Positions 1 through 11,349 of a stretch of 64,000 bases of DNA are shown piece by piece. The stretch's first letter is position 1. The number at the start of each line of letters is the position of its first letter. Location: contig OX485806.1 of NCBI GenBank assembly GCA_950295325.1, positions 27,774,001 to 27,838,000 on the forward strand. The letters run 5' to 3'. Below the pieces are notes generated by a model that searched no databases, had not been told where the DNA came from, and worked only from the letters and a program-made list of their open reading frames with translations. The position numbers were made by a program, and so were the translations under genes. Origin of the DNA: Polytrichum commune. Taxonomy: Eukaryota > Streptophyta > Polytrichopsida > Polytrichales > Polytrichaceae.

Positions 1-222
1 GCATTAGTGAGTCCTATAGGCACCCGTGGTGCATTAGCGAGTCCTATAGGCACCCGTGGTGCATTAGCAAGACAATCGGCACCCGCGGTGCATTAGGTCG
101 AGTCTAGGAATCGCAATTGGCACCCGCAGTGCACTTAGATAGACAATAGGCACCCGCGGTGCACTTAAGTCAAATTGGCACCCTCGGGGTGATAGGGATC
201 GGAATTGGCACCCTCAGTGCGG
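1..222. repeat. Minisatellite, about 30-bp unit
   Basis: Seven or so head-to-tail units built on GCATTAG...GGCACCCGYGGT open the window. The first two units differ at one position; later units diverge and vary in length (about 29-41 bp). The array continues off the left edge, so its full size is unknown. There are no conserved spacers, so it is not CRISPR-like. It could be a satellite remnant or the subterminal array of a transposon. Confidence 0.8.
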
Positions 223-3200
223 TAAGGTATGATGCGGCAATCAAAGTACAAAGTATCATAAAGGCCTAGGAAATTATTGAAAAACAAGACAAGCAAAGCT
301 TTGGGAGAGAAATTAATCAAGAACTTACATGCGGTTTGTTGGCGAAGCACCACACAAGGAAACTCCGATAAATGCTTTGTGAATGTGTATAAGTTATCTG
401 AAGGAGAAGCAACCGCGTTACGACAAACTTAAGGTTATCACATAGCAACTCGAACTACGCACGTCATCCGGTAAAGTCACCCAAACTTAAGCAAAGTATT
501 TAGAAAATATAAGCTGATCAAACCACTTAGGTAGTGATCATGGGAAGAGAGGGGCATGAGGCCTCAAGCCGAAGGTGACACCTAAGTAAAAGCACTCATC
601 ATTACTTCCCACGCTCTTGGATTTGAGTTGCTTCGAGTGCTTACTCATAAGGACTTGACAAAACTAATCAATTGGTAGGCAAGCAAGGAATTTGAACTAA
701 AGGAGGCTAAGTTGTGGCCTCGTCATCAAATCCCCTATCATAGCACCTACCCCACCTAAGGGATTTGAGGCCTAAGGAGAATATTCTGGAATTTATGCCG
801 GCCTTAGCTAAGATTCGGGGCGCCCTTAGAGGAGGAAGCAATTATGGATCAAGCTCTTGGAGATTTTGGTTCGGGAAGGATACACACTTATGAATAATGG
901 AATGAACAAGGGATTTTAGGATATCAAAGTATATTCTTCAAAGCAAGGTAGCTCTTGAATTAGCAAGGGAGTATGTTTGCCCCGTAATAAGTACTTAGGT
1001 AAGGATCCTCAAAGGAACGTTGGAGGGACTAAAGAATTCTCATGAGATTCCTTTAGTAAGAGAGTATGCTTGAAAACCATAAACTCTCTCAAAAGGAACA
1101 TTCGTGAAATACTTTGAGAGAGTAAGAAAGGAGAGAATTCTCATAAGATTCCTTTAGTGAGAGAGTATGCTTGAAAACCATAAACTCTCTCAAAGGAACA
1201 TTCGTGAAATACTTTGAGAGAATAAGGAAGATTTTAATCATTCAAACCATGAAAGATATTGAATGCAGAAATGAAGTTTCCCTAAGTACACCTAACCTTG
1301 ACATTAGGCTTTCGGGGAACATAACCTTGGAAACTTAGAGCACTTTCTCCATGGAGATTCATTAAGAAGAGACATCCTTTTAGAAACACTTGATATTGTA
1401 TAAGAACTTGAATGGATAAATAGGATTTGGAATGATTTCAAACCATGAAAGATATTGTATAAGTCTATGGGACTTTAACCAAAAGCAACCCATGGCTATG
1501 AAGGAGATAGCTCTTGACAAGTTTAAGCTTGGCAATATGGTTGATGGTGCCATTGTCACCTTCATCTTGCTAATTAGGTATTTGAAACGATTTGTCTCCA
1601 AATCACTTCTAAGGTAGGTGCTCCAAATCTCAAAAGTTTATCTCACATTGGGGACCCCTCATTGGTTTGTGATTTACCATAATATTGTGGCACCTTCAAC
1701 ACTAATTAATCCTCACTTTTTAAAGCAAAAGTGCTACATGTCGTACAATTGTTGATTGAAACCCATGATAACGTAACTACGTTGGGGTGGCACAAAAAGT
1801 AAATTACATTGCATCATTCGAACTCTTTGAACTTGCCATGTTACATGGGGTTCCAAGGGTGGTCTCGACACCTATAAGAAAGGGTATATTGGACACAAAG
1901 CCTATACAAGATTGTTTCCCATAAAATAAAGTAGACACCAAGTAGTGGCAAACAAATATTATTTTGAGCTTGCAATTGCCTACCCCTCCACCATCGCCAT
2001 GGACATAGATAAATATGCACCTTGCACACCTTCCATCATGGCAAACAAACAAAGTGGAAGCATGGGCGTGACACGCGTGCACACTTTGTAAACCTATCAT
2101 TCAACACACCGTGACAGAAAAACAAGCAAGCCGGAGGTTCCAACGTCACAAGATAACCATGGGTTTGCCAATTTCGCAACCTAATAAACACATATAAGGC
2201 ATCATAAGCAAGTATCACTATATTCGTTAATCTGGGACTTTTTCGGCATTTTGAGACAATTACAAATATAAGAACATGGATAAAATCACACAGATATTGG
2301 AGAATGTTGTAAGATGCAAATACTTTGAAGCGGGTGTTCTTATCAAGAACCCAATTAAGAACTCATATCAAGATGGTTTAGGTAGGACGACCCAAACATT
2401 AGACCATGTTGTTGTGGTCCATATATTAATTTGAGACAAGAGAAAGTCTCAAATTAACGAATAGAGTGATAAGAAGGAATTTCCTCTATAACACTTAACC
2501 TCGACATTAGGATTTCGGGGAACATAAACTTGGAAACTAGGGCACCTTCTCAGTAGAGATTAACTCCAAAGAGGAAGTATCATCCTAGGGACACTATGCA
2601 TTGAGTACATCTTATTGGAGATCTAACATCATATTGAGCTTTTGAATTAATGAGTAAACAGACCACCTTCAGGAACGGAATTAGAGGAGCGAGCTACACG
2701 GGTAGGTCACTTAGTGCATTTTAAAAACGACGTGCGGCATAATATAGAGAGGATTAAAATCATTTGAAATAAAAATTATAAAGGAATTCCAAATAATGAA
2801 GGGGCCATTAAATGTAGACAATCCCATTATAAGTAACTTAGATGGACATAAAATGTGGGCCATTATTTTTTTGTAAAATTAATATAGGGGCTCAAGATAA
2901 GGATCCTAGAAGGTATGTTTAGTATGTTTGCTATGGTCTCCTATGTGTTTTCTTCATAACTTTGTTTGCAATGATATTACTGTTTGCACCCTTCTTTGTT
3001 TCTATGGTTTCCCTTAACACTCGTCAATGTGTTAGGAAGTAGATTAGCTTTTATTACTTAAAAGGAATATAGAGTACAAAAAATTGCAGTGACTTGGACA
3101 ATATAAGTAATGAAAGGGTGCAAACAAATGGGCCATTTTTGAAATTTAAGTAATTATAGGGAGGCTTTAATTCAACCCTTGAAGGTAAATAGCCCCAAAA

Positions 3201-3350
3201 CAAAAAAACCCCCAGCCGCACGTGGTGCACAAAAATGCCTTAGAGTGACCTACCCGTGGCGAGCTAATCTTAGGTGGGCGCAGTGTCTGTGTAAACCGGT
3301 CAGCAGCGGGTTACACCGTCTAAGGCTGGAAGGTTGAAGGTGGCCTCCAC
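223..3350. other. Gene-free stretch with degenerate repeats
   Basis: I see no coding region above background. Two internal repeats stand out. One is a tandem pair at 1,034-1,231. The other is a diverged pair at about 1,275-1,378 and 2,472-2,575, sharing a core of CATTAGG.TTTCGGGGAACATAA. Short ORFs here lack codon structure or recognisable motifs. It is probably old transposon debris. Confidence 0.5.
1034..1231. repeat. Tandem duplication, 101-bp unit
   Basis: Two adjacent copies of a unit starting GAATTCTCATRAGATTCC and ending near ACTTTGAGAGA are nearly identical, with a few substitutions and one A-run difference. Each unit contains AACTCTCTCAAA and its near complement TTTGAGAGAGT, so each could form a small hairpin. 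Confidence 0.75.
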
Positions 3351-3703
3351 AAATGGTAAGTCATAAAAATTTTAACCTCAATGTTAATGAGGATTTTGTA
3401 ATTTTATTTGACCTCCAAGTTAATTACGTGCTTCATTGATGGTTTCATTTCCGGAATGAAATCCCAATGAATTGCTTATTTACAAATTGGAAGTGCACAT
3501 ATATATTGGATTTTAGACCTTGAAGGCGAAGTGCACTCAATATGGGATTTGTAGTCAAACGGCCTTCAAGAATGCAAGGGCAATATTTTTTTCGAAGTTG
3601 GGCGGGGTGGGCAACAATTTTTAGTCGGGTTCAAAAATTTCCCTGGAGGCTGCCCCCCACCCGGATCTGACACCCCCATAGTTCGTAGGGGCGAACTTAA
3701 TGT
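3351..3703 (+). mobile_element. Solo arm of the MULE-type foldback MITE family
   Basis: The stretch from AAATGGTAAGTCATAAAAAT to ...CTTAATGTCC matches one arm of the complete element at 7,911-9,014, including the internal segment around GGAAGTGCACATATATATTGG. The second arm is absent, so this is a truncated copy or solo terminal repeat. Confidence 0.7.
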
Positions 3704-3769
3704 CCACCTTTGTCTGTTGTGGCTGTGAGTTGTACACTAAATATTCTATTACTCCGTTTTTCTTCCCTG

Positions 3770-3990
3770 TGCTGTAGCTCCGTATTACTGGCCAAAGACC
3801 ATTGAGACCAGTGATCGGGGAGATTTTTGGGCATAATCGGTTGAGATCCTAGTGTTTGCAAGTCCAACCGGTTACATGTGCACATCCTTCGGTTTTCCTT
3901 CCTTAAATTGGGGTATGTTCTGTAAATTCCTCTAAAATGATCAGTAATTTTCCTGTTTCTCAACCTCAACCGGTTCATCTGTATAGATTG
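3770..3990. repeat. Dispersed CCGGTT-rich repeat, copy 1
   Basis: The block GAGATTTTTGGGCATAATCGG ... CAAGTCCAACCGGTTACAT ... TCTAAAATGATCAGTAATTT recurs at about 6,836-7,060 and 49,500-50,000. Parts recur at 24,945, 43,370, 50,980, 51,190, 56,040 and 60,070. Several copies end in GGTTCTCCCCGTTC. It is a multi-copy family, probably a non-autonomous transposon. No coding capacity was seen. Confidence 0.6.
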
Positions 3991-4032
3991 AGACCATTCA
4001 CTTTCCCTAGCTTCGAGTCATCCCACCCAATG

Positions 4033-4400
4033 TTTAAGATTGAAGTCTTCAATGCCCTTCAAACGCGATTTGGCCCTTCACAATATACCTCTCTCAAAAC
4101 AAGCCTTCAAAATGCAACCCCAAATTGAAAATGAAGACGTCACTTGAAGTCCTCAATATACTCTGCCTACCACAAGAACCAACAAGCGTAGGGCATTGTG
4201 ACTACAAGAAGTGCAGTTAGATGGTTGATTCTTAATTCTTCACATTGCACTAGAAACATGTACCATATAATTCATGCACAAGTTTAATATGAGTTTGGTT
4301 TGTCAGTTCTATATTCTTAGATTGACGTCTTGGATTTGAACCAACCCTTCAACTGAAAAGCTGAAATTTGAGAGGCCTTCAAAATGAAACTCATATGAGT
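4033..4400. repeat. Dispersed repeat, paralogue of 53.4-54.1 kb
   Basis: The sequence from AGATTGAAGTCTTCAATGCC to TGAAACTCATATGAG is closely similar to 53,366-54,068. At about 4,290 this copy lacks the insertion present in the other copy at 53,636-53,951, so it serves as an empty site for that MITE. Confidence 0.75.
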
Positions 4401-4802
4401 CTCGAACACTGATCCCACCAACATCCAATTAACCAACATTCTGTCCTCAAGCCTTGGCATCCAGATTTAGTGAAACACAAGCATCATATGCCCAACGTTC
4501 TGCCGAGCATCATCATGATATCAGAGACTAACACCTTCATCAACATGATATGTCATCATCTTTCTCCAAATTTCCTCAGGTAGTCATTGTGTGAAGCCCA
4601 TGCAACTCATCAACCCCCCATCGACCCATTGCACAGATATGGATAGGATTGTCACTTGTAGTTAGGCTGGGATTTTCTATCTCATGAGATAGAGCAACTG
4701 ATCAGTTACTCTAGCAAGAGGATATCAGTCCAAGACAGCATTGCAGAATGTGGAAGATGAGAATATCTTGACTATTTATCGACATCACCGAACAAACAAC
4801 TA

Positions 4803-5162
4803 CACTAAACATGATATTTAGTGTCCTATGGTATTTTATGTCACTATGGTAACTTTTCGGATGACACTTCTTTTGAATAAGTGAACAAATATTGTCATGG
4901 ATGATGGACGAGTTCATCCATTGGCCAAAACCCTACCTTCTCTTGTCAGCAACTTGTGACGTAATATTGTCATGGACGATTGAAATTTGGATGAATTTTT
5001 TTTGTAAGTGACAGTAATTGCAACACTGTAAATCTCTAATCCTTCAAAAGTTTTACAAGGAATGTTGGGTTGACATTTAGTGTTGGTGATACTACACCGC
5101 GGTTTACAATTAGTATTGAGCAAGACAATTAGAATTGGTGACACTAAATATCATATTTAGGG
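4803..5162. mobile_element. TA-inserting MITE with palindromic ends
   Basis: The left end reads CACTAAACATGATATTTAGTG and the right end CACTAAATATCATATTTAGG, each flanked by TA. The ends are inverted repeats and each is itself almost a palindrome. It is the same family as 49,674-49,973. TA flanks suggest a Tc1/mariner-type movement mechanism, by inference only. Confidence 0.65.
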
Positions 5163-5259
5163 TAGTGCTTAGGAATCGGTCCAATATGTAAACTTGTACC
5201 TCCTGAAATCAACCCCAATATTTTGAAGCGGATCATGCAACTTGGCTCAAGTCAACCTC

Positions 5260-5278
5260 GGGGGGGGGGGGGGGGGGG
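5260..5278. repeat. G19 homopolymer
   Basis: An uninterrupted run of 19 G (C on the other strand) in non-coding DNA, following CAAGTCAACCTC. It is a likely site of length error or polymorphism and a potential G-quadruplex. Confidence 0.9.
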
Positions 5279-6835
5279 CACTGGCGAAAAACGTAGGAAC
5301 TACGTGCGATAAAATATAGGGTCTTGTATAAAAATTTGGCGTAAAATTTGTAAAATTATTAGATGTAGTATAGGGTGCTCTGGGATTGTGAAACATGATT
5401 ATATGTAATATAGCATTTGACAAAACATGATTAAATTACCTAAGTGGTACATATAAAATAGCATGGAGAAAAAGCGATAGTTTCAAAAATTAAATACTTT
5501 GCCACCAAAATATAAAACCGGCCCCACTTTAGACCTTTCGGAAATTGCATAAATGAAAAAAAAATGCCGGCTAATTGCCTAAATACATTAGGAAATGGGG
5601 GCTATCAACCGATAAATTTTGCACTCTCTAGGCCCACTTTAAGGAATGGGGGCAATTAGGGGAAAAAATTACATATAAGTAATATAGGGTACCATAAAAT
5701 CAACCATCCAAGAATTTATAATTACCAATAGGGTGCAAATAATCACAACAATTTACCATTATTTCAAAAATTAGCATCCCTTATAATCCTTTCTGACTTG
5801 CTTCACTTTTTGCTGCTCCCACATTCCATCAGTAACAAATGTGTGTATACTCTAATGAGGGCTCTCTATTCAAACGCAAAATAATTCTTTACCCATCAAA
5901 TTTTGCCAATTGTCATGCTCAAATTCACTAAGACCCACTTGTATCCCACATGGAAACTACATTCTGACACATGTAAGGATATAATAGGGAGCCATGTACG
6001 GTATAGAGAGAGAGAGAACAATATCTACTTCAAAGAGCCTATAATTCACGAAACAAGAACAAGAAGGAAATAAGAACCTAGGGCAAGAAGCAAGGCACCA
6101 CATAAAAGCCCTAAGCCTTGCCTCCCAAGCAAAACGCAAGGCAGACTTTTAAAAGCCCAGATTTCATCCCCAACTTTGGGTGAAGGTTTTTAATTCACAG
6201 AGCTGATAGAAGAATGAGACAATCTTGACAAGATGCTTGATGGCCTTATCAACTAAAATGAGCCAATTGGGTCATTATGAGATAATCCTTTTGTCACACT
6301 TGATGAGATCTTCCATATTACAATTGATTATTTGCATGATTTTATAAGCATGTGTGGGTGTATTGGAATGGTTGAGTTGTATTTTAAGAACCCTCAATGG
6401 GTATTATCTCGTACCAACTAGCAATCATTACGTTCCCATCACGTTCCCTACATTAAATTGAGCGGACCAATCGACTCATTTTAGTTGATAAGGCCATCTT
6501 AGCAGCGTTGCATTTTCTAATGTGCAATTTCTCACTAACCAATGACATGCAATCTAATTGCACGTATCAATGGTGCACTGGGGGCTCCTCCCACGAGTAA
6601 CAAAAATATTTATAGCCCGAGAGAGAGAGATTCACTTCAAAGAGCATATAATTCACGAAACATCAACACTAAAGGAATTGAAACCTAGGGCAAGAACAAA
6701 AACCCTAAAGCCTTATTAACCCTCTCTGTTGGATTCTCTTATACTTTGTATTCTGCTTGTGCCTGTGGAGGTTTTCATGGGAGCTTAATTCTCTGTTGTT
6801 TTCATCAACAGTTGTGTGTTGTACTGAAACAGTGT

Positions 6836-7060
6836 TCAGGCAGATTATTGGGCATAATCGGCCAAAATCCTAGTGTTTCCAAGTCCAGCCCGTTACATGA
6901 TGTGATCTTTCAGATTTTCTTTACTAAGTTGAGGTATATTCTACACATTCATCTAAAATGATCGGTAATTTTCCTGAAGTCTTGAACTTCAACAGGTTAT
7001 TTGTCAAACTCAACAGGTTCATCTGCAACTAACAGTTGATTCTCCCCGTTCGTTGTACAG
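6836..7060. repeat. Dispersed CCGGTT-rich repeat, copy 2
   Basis: Shares GGGCATAATCGG, TTCCAAGTCCAGCC.GTTACAT, CTAAAATGATCGGTAATTTTCC and GAACTTCAAC.GGTT with the copies at 3.8 and 49.5 kb. It ends at GATTCTCCCCGTTCGTTG. Here the repeat is not interrupted by the MITE found in the 49.5-kb copy. Confidence 0.65.
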
Positions 7061-7089
7061 GATGAGGGAATTCAGAAGAGGGGAGTGAG

Positions 7090-7389
7090 ATGGATCCGGG
7101 CAATTTTGAGCAGATTGATATCACTGAGAAACGAGAATCATTATCTCCAGAAGTAAATTTCTTTCTCAAGAGGACAGACAAGGCGCATTACAAAGGAAAC
7201 GAAGCTCAGACCAACACATTAGGGCAGATGTAGCTGATTGATATCCCAGAAAATCCAACATTATTAATTACAGAAGCTAATCGATTCATCCAAAGGACAG
7301 ACAGGGTGATTTACCGAAGAAATCCCCTACAGAGAAGCCTAACCATGCATCAACCGAAAAGCAACACCCTAACCCCCCACTCCCTACTT
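7090..7389 (+). pseudogene. Relic of an unrecognised coding exon with an internal duplication
   Basis: From the ATG at 7,090 one frame reads through with a single TAG at 7,231 until about 7,389. Two segments of about 32 residues resemble each other: QIDIT...FFLKRTDKAHYKGN and LIDIP...RFIQRTDRVIYRRN. A duplicated motif that stays in frame across a stop argues for a decayed gene rather than a chance ORF. It lies just after a dispersed repeat and before the foldback MITE, so it may be a captured gene fragment. I do not recognise the family. Confidence 0.35.
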
Positions 7390-7615
7390 TAGGAGAATCC
7401 AAAACCAGATCTGCCAGGAAATTAAAATATGTTCATAACTCACCGTTTCAGAAGCAGTGCAGTGCAGAAAGCTTGGAAACCTTCGAGGCTTCGACCAACA
7501 CACTTTCCTCCCAAATCCGCCACATAGATCCTTGCATCCTAAGTTGGAACTTTCCTCACCTTCTCAAAGCTTCTTCCAAGTTCCGGACAAGCGGTAACAT
7601 ATTTGGAGTATGGAC

Positions 7616-7809
7616 GAGATGAAAGGTATTCTAAAATTTCATCCATCAAGTGATTAGTATTTTGGGAACAAATTTAAAATCTAGAGAAGATGAAAGATAT
7701 TCTAAAACTTCATCCGCCAAGTGACTGGTATTTTGGGAACAAATTTAAATCTAGAGAAGATGAAAGATATTCTAAAATTTCATCCACCAAGTGATTGGTA
7801 ATTTGGGAG
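7616..7809. repeat. Triplicated unit of about 70 bp
   Basis: Three consecutive copies of GATGAAAG.TATTCTAAAA...TTCATCC.CCAAGTGA...GG.ATTTTGGGAAC. The third is cut short where the sequence runs towards the foldback element at 7,911. Confidence 0.75.
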
Positions 7810-7910
7810 TGATATGTCAAGTGACGGGTTGAAGGTCTTGGCCATCTTTCTTTTGACGGGTCATATGGGGCCACTGACATTGGTAGGCTGTCAAACGAGT
7901 TGTGAGGCTG

Positions 7911-9014
7911 GGCGGACATTAAGTTCCCCCATACGAACTATGGGGGTGTCAGATTTCGGGCGGGGGCAGCCTCCAGGGAAATTTTTGAACCCGACCGAAA
8001 ACTGTTGCCCGCCCCGCCCAACTTTGAAAAAATATCGCCCTTGCATTCTTGAAGGCCGCTTGACTACAAATCCCATATTGAGTGCACTTCGCCTTCAAGG
8101 TCTAAAATCCAATATATATGTGCACTTCCAATTAGTAAATAAGCAATTAATATGGATTTCATTCCGGAAATGAAACCATCAATGAAGCACATAATTAACT
8201 TGGAGGTCAAATAAAATTACAAAATCCTCATTAACATTGAATTTATAATTTTTATGACTTACCATTTGAAATTGTCTTTGTCATTCTAAAATGACACTTA
8301 AGTTTAGTGTGCTGATTTAGTATGTATATTTTATTAAATTTTAGTAATTCCGTCTACTTTCACAAGTATTCATACACAATTAATTCATTAATTCATTTAA
8401 TTACAGTAATTAAAATTCATAATTAATTAGTCTGACTTAATTTGGTAAGCATACTTTTCTGATTTATTTGGGCTTAATTAGGATTAATCAGAATTAATTA
8501 GACTTAATTAGACTTAATGACATTAAATCACACTTAATTGGTTTGAATGTGTATGAATACTTGTGAAAGTAGGTGGCATTACTAAAACATTATAAAATAT
8601 ACATAGTAAATCAGCACACTAAATTTAAGTGTCATTTTAGAATGACAAAGACAATTTCAAATGGTAAGTCATAAAAATTATAACCTCAATGTTAATGAGG
8701 ATTTTGTAATTTTATTTGACCTCCAAGTTAATTACGTGCTTCATTGATGGTTTCATTTCCGGAATGAAATCCCAATTAATTGCTTATTTATTAATTGGAA
8801 GTGCACATATATATTGGATTTTAGACCTTGAAGGCGAAGTGCACTCAATATGGGATTTGTAGTCAAGCGACCTTCAAGAATGCAAGGGCAATATTTTTTC
8901 AAAGTTGGGCGGGGCAAGCAGTAGTTTTCGGTCGGGTTCAAAAATTTCCCTGGAGGCTGCCCCCGCCCGGATCTGACACCCCCATAGTTCGTATGGGGGA
9001 ACTTAATGTCCGCC
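7911..9014. mobile_element. Complete foldback MITE of Mutator type, 1,104 bp
   Basis: Both ends read GGCGGACATTAAGTTCCCCC inward and continue as inverted repeats of about 465 bp (7,911-8,378 and 8,547-9,014) around an AT-rich core of about 170 bp. The 9 bases GTGAGGCTG are repeated exactly at 7,902-7,910 and 9,015-9,023. Long inverted repeats with a 9-bp target duplication are the hallmark of Mutator-like elements. There is no transposase, so movement must be supplied in trans. ORFs reading through the arms are repeat artefacts. Diverged relatives or solo arms lie at 3.4, 26.8, 57.0 and 59.3 kb. Confidence 0.88.
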
Positions 9015-9023
9015 GTGAGGCTG

Positions 9024-10870
9024 TGACAAATACAAAGCTCAACCTTGGTAAACGCTTGGACCTCCTAGCATCGGAGAGAAGCTTCCGCAGATCCCCTGCA
9101 AGTGGCCCTTGAACCCATTGGGATATTTGGATCATACATGATTGTAATGATTCACTTTGCTTAATCGGTGTTTTATACTTAATTAGAGTAACTTTACTCA
9201 TAAAGGATTCTTAGAACCCAGTAAATTGAAGTCTTCAGTGTAGTATGCCAGGCTTCAACTGAATTAAGCATGTCTACTCAGTACAAATGCCACAACTAAC
9301 TCTTTCAAATCACGATGTGCACATCTATGTTCGGGGAAAACCGACGGCTAGTTCATTATCAGCCGATGGATTTCCCCTCATGGCCGGTCCAAATTTCCAA
9401 CCATCGATGGCAATCCGACTGTAATTTCAATCCTCCGGCAATTAGCCGATGAACCAGAAAATGTCCCGGAAATGTAGCCGATTCTTCTTGTGAGTTACTG
9501 GATTTCAACCGGAAGCATCCAAAGCGTTATTTGTTTGGGGCATCTGATGATGCACTTGAGGAAGTACCCTAAACCTTAAACTTTTTGAATTATGCAACCT
9601 TTCCATGACCAAATCCAATTGCTTCTATGGAGAATTGGGGGACCCTTGGCCTTCAAGCAGTGAAGGCATTGCTAGGTTCAATTCCTGCCAAGGACATTGA
9701 CTCTTCAAATTTAAAGTTTTGAACATGCCTTTCTTTTCACTTATTCAAGATTTTGTACTAAGAAATGATTTCTAATAACTTTTCATAAAAAATTTAAACA
9801 ATTAATGCCGATATGAATTCCATTTAATCGGATATTGGCCAATGAAAATATGAAAATATAGGCAATTGGCCGATTGATTTTACAAAAGACCGGCTGTTGC
9901 CGATGGAAATTGGAAAAAATCCGACCCTTTGTAGCAACTACAGGCAATTAGCCACTAAGGCTTCAAAAACTTCCCGAACTCTGGTGCACATACTTCAGAA
10001 ATTCCTCAAAGCTCAAGCATCAATGTAATAATGAAATCCTCGTGTACGTGTGCAGGAGACGTTGAAGTATTTTAGCTACCAAACATGACAAAGTACTGTG
10101 ACCAATAAATAAGCCTTTCCATCTTGACAGGACCCAATGATTCGCTGTTGAAATATGGGTAATACACCTATTTTAAACATGGATTTCCATATATCGAACA
10201 CGGCCTGTCAATTTAGATTGGCAAAAACAAAAAGTATTCCCACCCAAAAGTAAGCATACGAGGAGATGTGCCTAAATCATGTCTTTATCTTAACATGGAA
10301 CCTACATTCCCCGTTGAGGGGAGGGCGAACCAACAAGTACACATGTACCTTACCGGATGATTGCAGTGGATGGTGCCGTCCAATTCTCATCCACTTCCCA
10401 ACTCAAGTGGACTTAACCATGGTTAAGAGGTGGAGTAGACAAAACACTCTAGTTTTTTTTGGCATGCGTTAAAATAACTACTTTGGAACATATTTTTTTG
10501 GCTCCACTTGCCATGATGCCGACTTTTATTATTATAGCTTATAAGTAGGAAGGAATGCCACATGACAACTAAAATTAGTATATATTGAAAAAAAATTAAA
10601 TGGATTAGGGTTTGGAATTTCAAAATGGGTAGTGTCCATGCCTTTAATTGAAGATATGTTAATATGCTCATCTTTTATAGTGTGGGGATCCTAGATACTA
10701 AATCCTTAGAGTTTAGGGGTACATATAAGAATGAGAAGCTCTACATTTCAATTGCAAATGGGATTGTCAATTGTAGCTTCATTCAAGCTTTTCACAAGGT
10801 ATGCTTCACCAATTACAACTTTAAAATTCTAATTATTTCTTCATTTGTATCAACATGTAGTTTGTGATGC
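9024..10870. other. Gene-free stretch, with a repeat copy at 9,722-9,975
   Basis: No convincing ORF. The segment 9,722-9,975 is a roughly 90%-identical inverted copy of 61,595-61,848. The rest is AT-rich with scattered CCGATTGG-like words and no identifiable element ends. Confidence 0.5.
9722..9975 (-). repeat. Dispersed repeat, unoccupied homologue of the element B insertion site
   Basis: Its reverse complement matches 61,595-61,848 (GGAATTCATATCGGCA.TAA, ATTTCTTAGTACAAAATCTTG). It continues past the point where the 61.8-kb copy is interrupted by the terminus of element B, and so gives the pre-insertion sequence there. Confidence 0.8.
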
Positions 10871-10879
10871 ATTTGTTGG

Positions 10880-11220
10880 TGTGTGATGGGTATTGCAACT
10901 AATTCGAGAAAATAAGACAAATAGCAATACCCATCGCAAACCAAACAGTGATACAATTCCATTTTTTCATTGGTTTGATAGTGATACAATTCCAATTCTT
11001 CCTTGGTTTGATAGTGATACAATTCCAATTCTTCCTTGGTTCGTAATGGATATTGCACCAACCAAAATTTATGATGTATCATTTCAGTGCGTGATGGGTA
11101 TTGAATCTAATTTGAGAAAATAAATCAAATATACAATACCCATCGCATACCAAACAGTGATACAATTCCCACTTGATACAATTCAATCCATTATGAATTC
11201 AAAATTACGTAGGGATGGGT
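10880..11220. repeat. Left terminal/subterminal repeats of the MULE
   Basis: Repeated modules GTGATGGGTATTGCAACTAA, CAATACCCATCGCA.ACCAAA and CAGTGATACAATTCC alternate on both strands. The same modules form a block at 41,212-41,850 on the far side of the transposase gene. They therefore bracket the split MULE and probably belong to its long inverted repeats. The exact outer end is not clear. Confidence 0.6.
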
Positions 11221-11349
11221 CTTAAACTTGTCATTTTATTATTTTGCAGGATTTTCATTCTTTACTTACACAAGATATATCTTTATTTGTATATTCATGT
11301 GTGATGGGTTTAGGCTTACATAATTATTTTATTGTATGCAGGGGCCAAT

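Noticed and set aside
1-222. CRISPR-like appearance of short repeats
   Set aside because: Repeats are head to tail without unique spacers, units drift gradually, and the surroundings are clearly eukaryotic.
7814-9112. Several ORFs of 60-119 codons shared among 3.5, 7.9, 8.9, 27.0, 57.2 and 59.5 kb
   Set aside because: They translate the arms of the foldback MITE in both orientations; frame is not conserved between copies.
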